In this document: positions 20,040 through 31,927 of the stretch, one piece after another
How the letters are laid out: each line of letters opens with the position of its first letter
Position numbering within the stretch: the stretch's first letter is position 1
Source: Ascoidea tarda (nom. inval.)
Taxonomy: Eukaryota; Ascomycota; Saccharomycetes; Ascoideales; Ascoideaceae
Assembly (NCBI GenBank): GCA_030560485.1
Contig: JAKTTS010000134.1
Coordinates: 1-31,982 of the forward strand
Direction of reading: 5' to 3'
Length of the DNA stretch: 31,982 nucleotides
Position numbers and translations under genes: made by a program
The notes under the pieces: generated by a model
Seen by the model: only the letters and a program-made list of their open reading frames with translations
Database searches by the model: none
Told to the model about the DNA's origin: nothing

Positions 20040-20617
20040 GCCATTTTAAATTGAAAAGCAAAAGAAAACAACAACACCAGGGAGATCAGAAGCACAGGAA
20101 ACAGCGAGGATTACGATCACCGACCAAGACTAAGGGAAAAAAGAAATCATGGTGGAACACTTAAAGGATAAGTGCTATTATAAAAGCAGTTGAGAGAGAA
20201 GCGTTGAAAATACCATGATAAAACAGAGAAATAAGTTCGAGAGCGATTAGCACTCAATTTTGAAGTAAACAGAAAAATTTCACAGTTAGTTGGAGATAAA
20301 GTGAAAATAAGTGGGAATAAAGTGAAGTTGCTAGTCAAATTTAATGGTTGGTGATATTGTTGATACTTCAGAGAGAAATAATTATAATTAAATGTTACAT
20401 TTCTATCCATTACGACGAATTTTTGTAAAACAAGAATTTCTTCAGCAGAATACTATCATAATATCCAAAACCTTAACACAAAGATGGGAAGATGATCATT
20501 AACATTGCACCACATTAAGATTTCAGATGTGGCAATATAATAATATTATCTTACAATGTAATATTGAATATTATTATAGTATTATTACAGTATTATTATA
20601 ATATTATTAATTACTAA

Positions 20618-20640
20618 CAAGAGATCTCTCAGATCTCTTG
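20618..20640. repeat. Perfect inverted repeat, 10-bp arms
   Basis: CAAGAGATCT at 20618-20627, three-base loop CTC, then AGATCTCTTG at 20631-20640. It overlaps the last base of a TACTAAC word at 20612-20618. Confidence 0.7.
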
Positions 20641-21921
20641 ATGTAATGATATGGCCAATATAATTAATACAATCAGATGGCTGTTGATGGGATAAAACCT
20701 TCAGATTGATTGCATTTGGAGCTTTTCCGCATGGTCTGATTATTGATAAAGAAATTGGAGAAAAACTCGTTTTTCTAATCGATTTGATCATTGAAAGAGA
20801 TCCTTTTGGAAGAGATCGTAATAGAAGGTTATTCGTACACTGTGTGGTAATCTGATTAAGGATATAATTTCAAGTTGAAGTTTTTTAATTTAGTCACTTT
20901 GTATTCACGTCTAATTCTTAATTACAGAGTGTTTTCAAGTTGCTTGCAACTCCAATCAAGAATTATTTATCAAGAGATTTAATTCTGTCATCACTTAATA
21001 CTACACCATACTTAATTAGTATATGAATATCGTTCTCGTTTACCACCAATCAGAATTCTGAACAAGACACAACAGAAGTTTCCGATCAATCGACTGCGAG
21101 TGCGTTTTTCATCTATACAATTTTCTAATTACGACGGCTTGAGAAGAGAATACTGATTTGGAGAGTGATTTCTGCCATTCGTATTGTCTAGATCTGGCAA
21201 CTTTATTGTTTGTTCCTATTCACATTTGCTGTTGTTCAAGTTTGTTGAATCTAATTTGACTCACTGTTGAATTACCATGGTTAAATTGGTTTGTTACAGC
21301 AAGTTTTCTCCAATTTTGTTGAGCTTTGAATTATTTTCTAATGTTTTCTCATATTTTCGTGCATTCTCATTAATATTTCCTTAATACTTTTAGATTATTC
21401 CTCAATCCTTATTATAAACTACACTAAATGTTTAACACTGATTCATCAGTATAGCAAATTATTAAATTAAACAATTTCCGTCGCATTTCCAATATTTACA
21501 TTTACGTTTACTATGGTACAACCAAAAATAAAATAAGCAAAAAAGATCTTCAACAAAGATCCGTATTCAATAATGTTCAATATGCTCAATCAATAGAATT
21601 ATTTAAATAATATTAATAAGACTATCAAAATGATTATAAATAAGATTATAAATAAGATTGTTAAAAATAAAACCAACTAGCCAAGTAATATCTTAAATAA
21701 TAAACTTTAAATAGGTAGTTGATAATTTCAGATCATTCCACTGGATTTTAAAACTGCATTTATTGCAGTTGAATTAAACTGGAAATGGAAATAGAATTAG
21801 AATTTGAAATGGAAATGGAAATGAAAATGGAAATGTATTTCACATTTGAAAGTTGTTTTCTATATTTCAGCTATTTCAAATATTCCAAATACTCTCAGCA
21901 TTTCCAGTGTTTTTAGTGGGC

Positions 21922-21952
21922 TTTTTTTTTTTGACTCGGCTCAAAAAAAAAA
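21922..21952. repeat. T-run/A-run inverted repeat, 12-bp arms
   Basis: A run of eleven T followed by GA, a six-base CTCGGC centre, then TC and a run of ten A. The 12-bp arms (21923-21934 and 21941-21952) are perfectly complementary. Confidence 0.7.
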
Positions 21953-22200
21953 TTTCCAATAAATATTATTTAAAATTTCCAGAAATTTTCTCAATAATTT
22001 CAAAATGAATATGCTGAAATTAGATTCAATTGGATGATATTCAGCATTTTTATATGAATACTTGTCAATTTTATAATTCTTATTATCCAACATTATCAAA
22101 ATTAACAATTTTATTGCTATCACTATGATAATGCTGCAACATACACTATCACAACAGTGTGCTAGCATTTCCAAACTTAATAATATCCCCGCCAAATTAG

Positions 22201-22980
22201 GTAATTTGATTTGTCTCTTCGTTTGTGTTGTGTTACCCGGCGCCCTCACCGTGGTAATCGCAGCTCTTTATTATGATTTATATTTAGCGTTGCATTGGCC
22301 TGGAATCTGAGATTTATACCTCAACTTTCCACTAGTGCAGTGCAAAAAAATAAGTCAAGAACAAAACTTGTGAAACCTGTGAAATTTGTGAAATTTGTGA
22401 AGATTCCCTTTAAGTTCCCACCATACATGGACTGCTTTTGTTTTTTCACTGTTGGGCTGCTCCACTGCTTTACTGCTTCAGCTCAGAGAGCAACTTGGGC
22501 CCCCTTCGCTTTCTTCCATTCTGCTGCATTCTATTCTACCATATATTGTCTATTTTTGAACCGCCAGCTTGATTGATGGGCAAATAAACAGAAACGAGTA
22601 CCTTCCACAACCAGTGGATTGGTTGGTTGGTTGTATCTTTTTGGGCTGGGCCTTGTTGGCTAGTGATAATAGTGCTGGAAACAGTGTGGAACATCTTGTG
22701 CTCTAGTAGCGATCGCTGATTGGCTGCTGCGACTGAGACACATCAACGGACATCATCCGATGGCAGCCCGCATGCAGGCCGAATCAGCACTTTTCTTTGT
22801 TTTCTTCGTTTTTCTCCGTTTTTCTTTTACTTTCTTCAAATTTGTCCGTTTCTAAACAATTTCCAAGTCGAGCACCTAACAAGTACTTTTGTTTGTGGAC
22901 TATTCAAACCTTATTGCAAGCTTGTTTTGAGGATTTTGCGCTGAAATTCCAGGTTAAAAATTCTGTTTCCAGGTGATCAT
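22201..22980. other. Second GC-richer island of the large gap
   Basis: It contains a GGTT tandem near 22617-22632, the 10-bp palindrome AGCGATCGCT at 22708-22717 followed by GATTGGCT (reverse CCAAT box), and TGTGAAA repeats near 22368-22400. An ATG-initiated 61-codon frame with one hydrophobic segment (22125-22310) enters its left edge but is not supported as a gene. Confidence 0.35.
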
Positions 22981-24280
22981 ACACTTTTTTGGTCCTAAGA
23001 AAAAGCCAATTATTCATGTAGTTAAGTAATTAAGTAATTAAGTAATTAAGTAATTAAGTAATTAAGTAATTAAGTAATTAAGTAATTAAGTAATTAAGTA
23101 ATTAAGTAATAAAGGTCAAATTTGCAAATCTTTGTTCATAATTTTTTTCAAACCAGATCATAAAACGCTATTCTGCTGAAAATTCAATCAATTTACAATC
23201 ATCCCATTTAGCAATTGTATTTGTAACTGCAATTGTAAAGTAATTATTAAAAGTAATCGGTAGCGGTATTTACCAATCATTTCGTTAATTTTAGTATATT
23301 CAACGCATAATAATATAAAATAATATGATATAAAATAATGTAAAATAATGTAAAATAATGTAAAATAATATGATATAATATAATATAATATTTATTATTT
23401 ACATTTCTACTGAAAATTTAATAAATTGGAATTATTTTCGTTTGATTTCAACTCATGAAAAAAAAATCAGATTCACTTTTTTTCTTGTTTTTGTTTTCAG
23501 ATTTTGCAATTTCGAGTCAGTTTTTTATTTCCTAAATTAAAGCACAAGAGTAATAAAATACTAAAGTACTAAAGTACTAAAGTATTAATGTACTAAAGTG
23601 TTAATTTACTAATTTTGCTGAATTAAATATTCAGTGTTTTGAATATTTTTCATTAGTTTAATTAATTAATCTTTTGTACTATTGTATTTTCATTCACCTA
23701 CATTTGTTAATGTAATTACGTGTATTTGAATTCTCATCTCTACTCGAATATTCCTTTACAGACTCCATAATAAAATCTAATCTGCTCAAATTATTTAAAT
23801 AAATGAAATTAGGTATAAATTAGGTATAACTGTATGTAATACAAGTATAAATTGTATTGCAATATTATGATGCTATAATTTTTCAATCGAAAATCAAATT
23901 TATAAATTAATTTTCGGTTATCGTTTTCCAATCTGCTTTCAATTCTAAAATACTCTTCTTGAAATGGAAAGAAACAGAGCTCTCGTTCTCCCTCATGTCA
24001 TTTCTCTTTCTCTACCTCTTTTTCACCAATTAATCAAATCAGCTGAACGTCAACAATAGCTCTAAACTATATCCACTCCAATTACGAATATTTATCTAAT
24101 CCTCAATCCTCAATCCCAATCTCCAACCATATATACATATACTAATATACTAGCACAAATTGCTTTTTGGTTAATTTCTTTTACTACCTCCTTAATCTTT
24201 ATGGTTTCATATGTATAAATGAATAACTTGTAATTAAAATGCAAAAATATTATTGTAACTTAATGCACTTTTGTTTTTAA
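22981..24280. other. AT-rich stretch with tandem arrays
   Basis: Apart from the octamer array listed separately, it holds TAAAATAATG repeats at about 23320-23390 and TACTAAAG repeats at about 23560-23600. No gene or RNA is recognised. Confidence 0.4.
23022..23109. repeat. Perfect 8-bp tandem array, 11 copies
   Basis: The unit TTAAGTAA is repeated exactly 11 times with no mismatch. Each junction creates the palindrome TAATTA, a homeodomain-type core. Confidence 0.9.
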
Positions 24281-25260
24281 TTTCCAATTCCTGTAAACTC
24301 TAGACTCAAACTTGCCAAGGCTCTGCTTTAGTGGCTCTATCTCAATCAAACAATCCAATGCTTAAACTCTAAACCCAATGTGTCAAATTTTGTTAGTTCA
24401 GCTTGTTTTTTGTACAACTCATGCACAACTCTCGCACTTTTTTCTTGAAATCTCTTGCTTTTTGTTTTTCCATTTAATTTTTTAAACAAATTAGTGCTTT
24501 GCCAAATTTATAGCGTGGAAGCTCAGAAACTCCAAAACCTAATCCAACAAATGACGGCAAATCGGCGGTTCGCTACCAAAAAAAAATGCAATCTCTCATT
24601 TGCAATTTTTTTGCTTCCTATTCACTTCCAAACCCCTGGGCCACTTCTCTTATCCACTTGCTTACCCTCTCTCTTATCACACTCACGCCAAAACGATGTT
24701 CATGTCAGTCGCAAACCTTGTTCTTCCACCTGCTCTTTCCAGATAGCACCGCGCAACTCTATTCGGTGGCATTCTGCTGCCATTTTGCACCTGCTGCTTC
24801 ACTGCAACCATTGTCCTGGATCCTGCACGTGTAGCCCAATCACCGCTCGCAGCGGCTTCTTCGCCGTGCAAATCAATCTCAATTACGCTTTGCTCTTTTG
24901 AACCACTCAAATGGGCCAAGCCTCAACTCGAGATCCCGATCATCTGATCCTGCTTCTTTTTGTTCCTCCTCACCTGGAAATCGAACCGGGATCGGCGCAA
25001 AGGTTCCGCCATTCAAACTATCACCGGCACCAAAAGCATCTCACGTACCAAAGCTATTACCATTACCATCTCTCGTTCTGACTCCCTTCACTCCTATCGT
25101 CCTCTGTTTGTGTCTCGTGCTCCAACCACGATGTGCTCATGGAGGGTTTCAAACTGAACTGCATCCCCTCTGTCCTCTGCTTTCCATCCTCTGCTTTCCA
25201 TCCTCTTATTGTTTCTCTTATTTCTTTGTTTTCTTTTCGTCCGCTGCCTCTATTGTCTGA
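24281..25260. other. Third GC-richer island of the large gap
   Basis: C/T-rich on the plus strand. A 148-codon open frame (24455-24901) begins at TTG and its sequence has no recognisable domain. A tandem 14-bp duplication (CTCTGCTTTCCATC) lies near 25178-25205. I cannot support a gene here. Confidence 0.3.
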
Positions 25261-27890
25261 AATAATCCGTGGGTCGTTTTCTTTTCCTCTTTTTGCTATC
25301 TCTCTTTAATACCTCTCGTATCTTCTCTGTTTTGCTCTTCCTATCCCACTTCCAATTCTCTGTTCTTTTTCTCTTTTTCAAATGCCAACACAAATCGCTT
25401 TCTAAAATATGCATTTCCAATTTTTCTAGGGACCCACAAATGTTATCCAAACTTTCGATTTGCTCAACTGAATCTAAAAATTACTTTTCTTTTTGTCCAA
25501 TTCAATTCACTCCAATTCTACTCTATTCTTCTCCATTCTACTCTATTGTATTTCCAACATATTCTTTAACAGCTTCAGCAATATTAACCTCTCTATTCTT
25601 TCGTTTCATTGTAAAATGATTTGCTCAACGATTCGCTCAATCATTGGCCCAATGATTATCGATTTTTTTTATTCAACAATCTTTCCATTTTTTATTCACT
25701 TTACTCACTTTACTCACTTTTAATTTCAATTCAATAACTTACCATCCATTCTTTCACTTTTTTCTCTCTCTAAGCTTAAATTTCTATTTAATCCTTATTT
25801 CTTAGCCTATATCTCTATATTCATACCTTACCATAACTTATATTTTAACTTTAACTCTTTTTTTCTTTTTTGACAACTTTTGAATGGTGAAAATCTACTC
25901 CAGTTCACTTTTATTATATTATATGATTACAAGAAACAATCTAGTAAACTATATCATCCAATTTTATATAAAATTATATAAAATTATATAAAATTACACA
26001 AGATTACACAAAATTACAACTCATTGTACTTCTCTCTCTCTCTCTTTCTCTCCTTTGTTTCAACTCATACCTATGATTACCACTGATTATTATTTTGACA
26101 TAAATAACATCATGGTTCATTTCATGATTATCACCTTATTGTTGTTGCCATCTATGTATTATCCATTTTTTATTATTGTTATTATTATTATTGTTATTAT
26201 TATTATTGTTATTATTATTATTGTTATTATTATTTTATCAGTTTTCCTTATTTTTCCTCTCATTTGCAACTTTCTTTATTCAAATCTTATTTTACACTCA
26301 TTTCGTACCCTCTGCCAATTATAATTGATTGTTAAATAAGTTTAATAACTTTTAAAAATTCACATTCTATTTTCAAGTTTCTATTTTCTATTTTTTTTCT
26401 TTTTAATTCTCTTTTTTCTCCAACATATCACTATTTTTCCTGTTTTTACTTGTTTTATTCTCAATTTATCTTACCATCTCAGTCTAACTTAACTTTACTT
26501 TTCATTATTCCAATATTTATTTACTATTTCATTTTTTTGTCCACACCATTTAACTTATAAACTTGGTAATTTACTAAAACATTTCTAATTTTTATAAACT
26601 TACAAAAAATTTAAATTCAACAAGTCCAGTTCAGCTGAATTTTTTGTAAATTTATTATTTTATTCACAACCAACTATTTATTATCATCTTGCAATTACAT
26701 TTTATAGATTATTTCATATATTTTGAAATGTTCTGAAATATTTCATTCACTTTTCGTTTTACCTTTTATTTTGATTATTCTAAATTAATTTCATTTCATT
26801 TCATTTTATTAAATCAGGTCCCAATTTTTTGTATAACGAAATAATAAATTTAAAATCATAATTAAAACAAACAAACAAATTTAAATTCAAATTCAAATTT
26901 AAAAAAAAAGTTGAGCATTATGGTTCATTTTGGTTTTGAATTTCCATTTTTTGACAGAGTTGATTATAATTTTTCTTTATATTTTCATTTTTATTAATAT
27001 TTTTATTATTTGTCTTTCATTAGATTCAATTATTTAAAATTAATTACACTGATAATAATAATAATAATAATATAACTATTTTTCAAATGAAATCATTTTT
27101 AAAATTCACTAAATTTCACTTGTTTTAACAATAATTATGTTACTTTTTAATGGTAAAATTTAAAAGTAAAGCCGGCTTTGATTCTTAATCTGACTTTGGC
27201 TCCAACTTCCAATTGTTCAATTTTTTAAAATAATAATATTTAAACACAAAATTATTAATCTAGTAAAATCCAAAAACATTAAAAATTGTTATTCTGTTAA
27301 TTACGAATTTGAATATTACTTTACAATCACTTTATAGACAGATTTGTTTTCCATAACCCAAAACTGCCAATAGAAATAAAGAAACAAAACACAAACACAG
27401 CACAACAAAACAAAACAAACAGACAAAAAAAACAAAAAACAACTCTGCCCCAACTCTTAAAAGTTTTAGTAAACTTCCAATTTCATCTTTCACCTCTTGT
27501 ATTTTTTTACTCTGTTCATGATCTGAAAATTGATATTCAATTTCGATACTCAATCTCTTCAATTTGATTGCATTAAATCTTTTATTATTTTTTGCCCTCT
27601 TGTCACAGCATGGGATATTATTTGATGTTGCTTGATATTATTTACAAACTTATTGACAAATGAAATCATCCAATTGATGGCAATTCTAACAGAGTAAATA
27701 AAAATTACGGATCTAACAAATTCTATCGAACCACCAATGCAATTTCTCTTACATTTATGAATAACACCAACAAATTTATTCTTACTTCTTTCTGCTTCAT
27801 TTTGCTCATCTTGTTGGTGAAACATCAAAAGACGACTCTTGCTTTGAACCACAAAATATTCTGAAGATTGTCAACACTTTCGACACAAAT
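25261..27890. other. Long AT/pyrimidine-rich stretch, no supported gene
   Basis: Plus-strand T/C-rich DNA at 25261-25800 with CTCTATTC-type repeats, AAATTATATA repeats near 25965-26000, and a 15-bp ATT/GTT microsatellite at about 26170-26235. Unstructured AT-rich DNA follows. Minus-strand frames at 27332-27640 and 27559-27825 look somewhat protein-like but overlap and match nothing I know. Confidence 0.35.
26170..26235. repeat. ATT/GTT microsatellite with 15-bp period
   Basis: ATT triplets interrupted by GTT at regular 15-bp steps. It makes a long open frame on the plus strand that is only a repeat effect. Confidence 0.8.
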
Positions 27891-28938
27891 TCGCTTCTGA
27901 ATCAACTTTTCAGAAAACACCCAATAAGTGTGTACTTGCTCACTAAACTGAAATAAATAACAGAGCTCCTGTTCCTGATTTGCTGGATGCATCGTCTAAT
28001 AATAATTACAATCAGTCAAGATCCATCTGAATCAGAAATTTCATCTTTCTCAAAGGATCTCAAAAAGTCTCCTTATGCTCTGCTCTTTCCTGTTCCAGTT
28101 TCGATCCAAGTTTCGATCCAAGTTCCAGAGAACAGAAAATGGTAATTCACAACCAACAGCCTTAAAAAATGCTCAGCTTTGGCAATAGTCTTTCCAGCTC
28201 CAAACCTTCTGGCTCTAAAGGATAACCACCTTGCTCGCCAACTGCCCTTGGCTGCTGCTGAACAACACTAAAACCAGGCCCATGATCCAGATTCACTTAC
28301 GCTGAGGAAGATCATGTTTTACATAGGCTGCTAGCTCTAAATTCGAACCTTATCCAGCTCCAGCTCCAGCTGGGGTTGTGCTTCCTGAGCCTCAAGGACT
28401 GAGAGCCTGGAAGACTCGCTGGTTCACAAGTGGTTCAAAAGTCAAAGCTATGCTTTGACTTTTGAGACTAACGTCTTAGCTTTGCTACAAAAATAGAACC
28501 TGAGTCCAAACGTCCTGCTGACGCTTGAGCAGATCTGGTGTATGCTCGTTATTTTGTTTTCACTCTGCTTTAGATTTCTCTTTAAGACCTGCTCGATTAG
28601 TTTCCCTTGGGCAAGTAGCTCAGTTATCGTCTGTTGATTTCGAGCTGATGTCACTGAGTTTTCGTTTTTGAGAGGCATTTTAGATTCTTACTATTCGTAA
28701 TGCCCCAGAAACTCTTTACAAAATACAGATCGTATTGGTTAACATAGTTATATATTTAACACTACATGTAGCCAATCCTACTCTAATGCCAATGTTCCTT
28801 ATCCTTCCCAATTATCGCAGTCTTCTTCACCTGCCCAACCTGGTTTTGGATCCTAACGTCATTTATTTTCACATAGAACACCAACTTCATCTTCGATCTC
28901 ATGTTCGCGAAAGCTAAATGTCATTTTTTCCCTGCTTC
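27891..28938. other. GC-richer island downstream of the last gene, with coding-like fragments
   Basis: It lies just 3' of the Gln/Asn-rich gene. A tandem 12-bp duplication (AGTTTCGATCCA) lies near 28098-28124. Short protein-like frames occur on both strands: an ATG-initiated 76-codon frame at 28678-28448 (-), a Gln/Pro/Gly-containing frame at about 28310-28170 (-), and a Ser/Gln/Pro-rich frame at about 28770-28857 (+). None has a recognised domain. Spliced small exons, a decayed gene or chance are all possible. Confidence 0.3.
28435..28465. repeat. Perfect inverted repeat, 14-bp arms with 3-nt loop
   Basis: TCAAAAGTCAAAGC at 28435-28448, loop TAT, then GCTTTGACTTTTGA at 28452-28465, with no mismatch. 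As RNA it would form a stable hairpin. Confidence 0.85.
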
Positions 28939-31927
28939 CTAAGATGTATTTCGGTGCTTCTTGAAAATGCTTTTTGTGCCTTTTTTAAGCTTCTTGATAG
29001 ACACTATTTTGCTTTTACGTTTGCTAGATCCTATCGATAGAACATCACTGTTATCCTCTGTTAATTTGGCCAAATAATCCATGCCACTACTGTTTTCATT
29101 GCTACTCTTGTTGTCGTTGCTGTTGGCAGCAGAAGGAACAGTCTCTAGAGGATCATTCATCATCATATTAAATTCAAGAATTTTAACATGTTTTTTGCTC
29201 ATTGCCTCATTTCTTTCACTAGAGTATGTTGTGTATATATCTGTGGACACTTTGAGGCTGTTTTGACTTTTAAGACTTTCTTTTGTCTTCCTTCTAGTTT
29301 CAAGTTTTGTTACACCCTCTTTATAATCGTTATTAAAATCTTGATTTGACCCACTTGTTTGAGTTTCTTGATGATAAGTTGGCACTGCCTCCATTTGTTG
29401 ATGGTGTACAATAGCTGGTTGATGGCTGTTGTATCGCCATATTTGTAAATCTGCCTGCTCGCCATAATTCACTGGTAATTGATTTTGGCTCATCATATAC
29501 TGATGTTGAGATATCATATATTGCTGTTCCGGATTTTCATATCCACCATTTCCTTGTAACTTGTTAGCATAAACATCTTGATTGAAGTATTGTACTGAAT
29601 TTGAGTTATTTTCCATTTGGTTCGTTTGGTTCGTTTGGTTCGTTTGGTTCATCTGGTTCATTTGATTCATCTGGTTCATTTGATTCATTTGATTTCTAGA
29701 TTTAGAACTACTTGTCACACTGCCAGAAAATGAACCATCCGATCCTATTGAAACATTATCATACTTGACTTTACCCACTGGTATGTTGTTTAAAACATCA
29801 TTTCCCTTTGAATAGCTTTTTATGGGTGCTGGTCTTTGCTTATTATTATTAATAATATTGACATTATTCCTAGGTGGTGATGATATTGAAAATTGGTTAC
29901 TGTGAATCTTTGATAAATAATCATATCTAGGAGAATTTGAATCAATTTTTGATATACCATCTCTTTTCATAGAGTTAATACTATTTACTCTTGAGCGAAC
30001 TACTGTCAACCCATCGGGACAAGATTTGACATATGGATTTTGCTCTTGAATCAAAATAGAATTGTTATCAACATATCCATCTTTAAATGAGTATTCTTGA
30101 GTTTGTTGATCATGGCTAATGGAGTTATTTCTAGATTTTAACTGGCTATTGTTTTCATATATCTGTGGATTTGAACATGGTTCATTAGCATAAGCATAAT
30201 TCAATGTTTGAAACTGAGGTACTTGAACTTGTTGAAACTGCTGGGGATTTTGAATTTTGACTATTGGAAAATAATTATCGCTCTTTTCGTTTATTGAAAA
30301 GGGGGTTCCTGTCTCTCGATTTGGAAATTGCAGATTATAACTAACTTGAGTATTTTGGGGAACACCATTAACAAAAGAGAGATATACATTTGGATTTTTA
30401 GGCTCATCTAATAGTTGACTTGAACGTTTACTTTTAACACTATTTCCAAAATTTTGATTCAATTGATTTTGGCTTTCAACATTTAGAAGATTGGGGTTGT
30501 AATCATATTGATCAACAGGCTCATCTACTCGAAAAGGCAGAATAGGCTTGGATTTTTCAAAAGCTGGCTGAATTGGTTCACCTAATCTAAAGGGCAGTTG
30601 TATCATGCTTTTTTTTGTGATTAAACCATTATTGAGATTAGCTTCAATATAGGAAGTACGTACTGGTGTAGAATTGAGTGAAACTTGAGATCGGTTTTTA
30701 TCCAGCTCAGATAAAAAGGCGTTTTTAAAGGTTTCAAGTGATTCATCTAGTTCCTGTTGCAATTGATTTACTTGCAAATTAGTAACAGAATCATTAAGCT
30801 TTATAGGTTGATAGTTTATGTTATTGTTTTGAATATGATTCTTTTCCAGCGAAGGGAGGGAGTAATCATTTTGAGATAAATATTGATCTTGAGAAAACTG
30901 ATCTTGAGAAAATCGGTTTTGATTGATTGGTTTTAATTTTTCATTTTCTGGCTGATTTACTTGGTTGTGGGTTACAGATAGTTGTTTAGTGGAAGAAAAA
31001 AGAGGAGATTGAAGGGAAGCCGAATATAGAGTATCATTTGAGTTTTCCAAGAAAGTATCTTTTTTTTCCCCCAGGATACTATCAACTGTCTTTTCACTTA
31101 GTTTGACTAGAGACAATTTTGTATTAATTTTTGCTAAATCGTTAGTCGATTCGTTAACTAATTGGACCAATTCTTTTATTTCAGGTTTTGCATTTGGTTC
31201 TAATTTTATATCATTGGGAACCAAAGATATCTTTTGAATAGCGTCTAGTGTTTCTTGATTTTTTGATTGAGGATCGTTATTCTGATAAATTTGAAGGTTG
31301 TCAGAGACAGAAACTTTTGGCGGAGGTGGAGGAGGAGGAGGAGATGGTTGTGATGGTGGTTGTGTAGCAGGTTTTTGTTGTCTTGAAGCTGGATCAAGAG
31401 TTTTGTAACCAAAATTTTCGTAATTGTTTGAAATTGATTGTAAAGACGAGATACTTTGTGGAGTGCTTTTTGTTGTAGCAATTTCAATATCGAAGTCATC
31501 GGTGTTTTTGTTGTTGTAATTTACAGAATTTTGAGTAGTTTTTGTATCAATTGAGATAGTGGGAAGAGTGTTATTGTTTTCATGAATATTGTATGGGTTT
31601 GGATCTTGGTCAGGATAATAATTGGGAGGTTTTCTTTTACTAATGGTGTTGCTCTTTTTGATGGTATTGTGGTTTTTGTTGATAATTTGATGGTCATTGT
31701 TCAACAATTGTTGTGGGTAGGGACAAGTATTTTGAATTGAGTAATTGGATTGATTTTGATTATAGAAAGAATCCAAACTTTTACTTGAAGAGTGGTTGTT
31801 TTGATAAAAATTTTGTGATTTGTTATTTTCGTACAGAGAAAGATTTTGGGGAGGCAGATAGTTTTGTTGATATTGGGCCAATTGCTGTTGTTGAACTATT
31901 TGCTGCTGCTGCTGCTGCTGCTGTTGC

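Larger units (their letters stand above)
19371..20140. other. GC-richer island with clustered DNA-binding motifs
   Basis: It begins about 0.8 kb upstream of the PUF ATG. Half the bases at 19621-19680 are G or C, against about one in six in parts of the helicase gene. It contains a CG-rich run at 19646-19660, the bZIP-type cluster and the ACGTAT array listed separately, and a GCCAAT at 19878-19883. No supported ORF. Best read as a regulatory region, direction unknown. Confidence 0.4.
20141..22200. other. Non-coding stretch within the 10.4-kb gap
   Basis: Mixed and AT-rich DNA without a supported gene. It holds a TACTAAC word and an adjacent perfect inverted repeat at 20612-20640, a GGAAAT-type repeat at about 21780-21840, and a T-run/A-run inverted repeat at 21922-21952. 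Confidence 0.4.

Noticed and set aside
5835-20303. Word GGAGATAAAG at 5835, 19143 and 20292
   Set aside because: Short AT-rich word; three occurrences in unrelated contexts are not clearly more than chance.
22276-22286. Perfect match to the S. cerevisiae ARS consensus (ATTTATATTTA)
   Set aside because: That consensus applies to close relatives of Saccharomyces and is expected often in such AT-rich DNA.
24455-24901. 148-codon plus-strand frame and an opposite 78-codon frame
   Set aside because: Both start at TTG, lack domains and lie in a C/T-rich island where long frames are expected.
26055-26324. 89-codon hydrophobic plus-strand frame
   Set aside because: Largely a translation of the ATT/GTT microsatellite.
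11936-28938. Transposons, virus-like elements or CRISPR arrays in the gene-free gaps
   Set aside because: No transposase, reverse transcriptase or integrase motifs, no long terminal or inverted repeats with target duplications, and no repeat-spacer pattern were seen.
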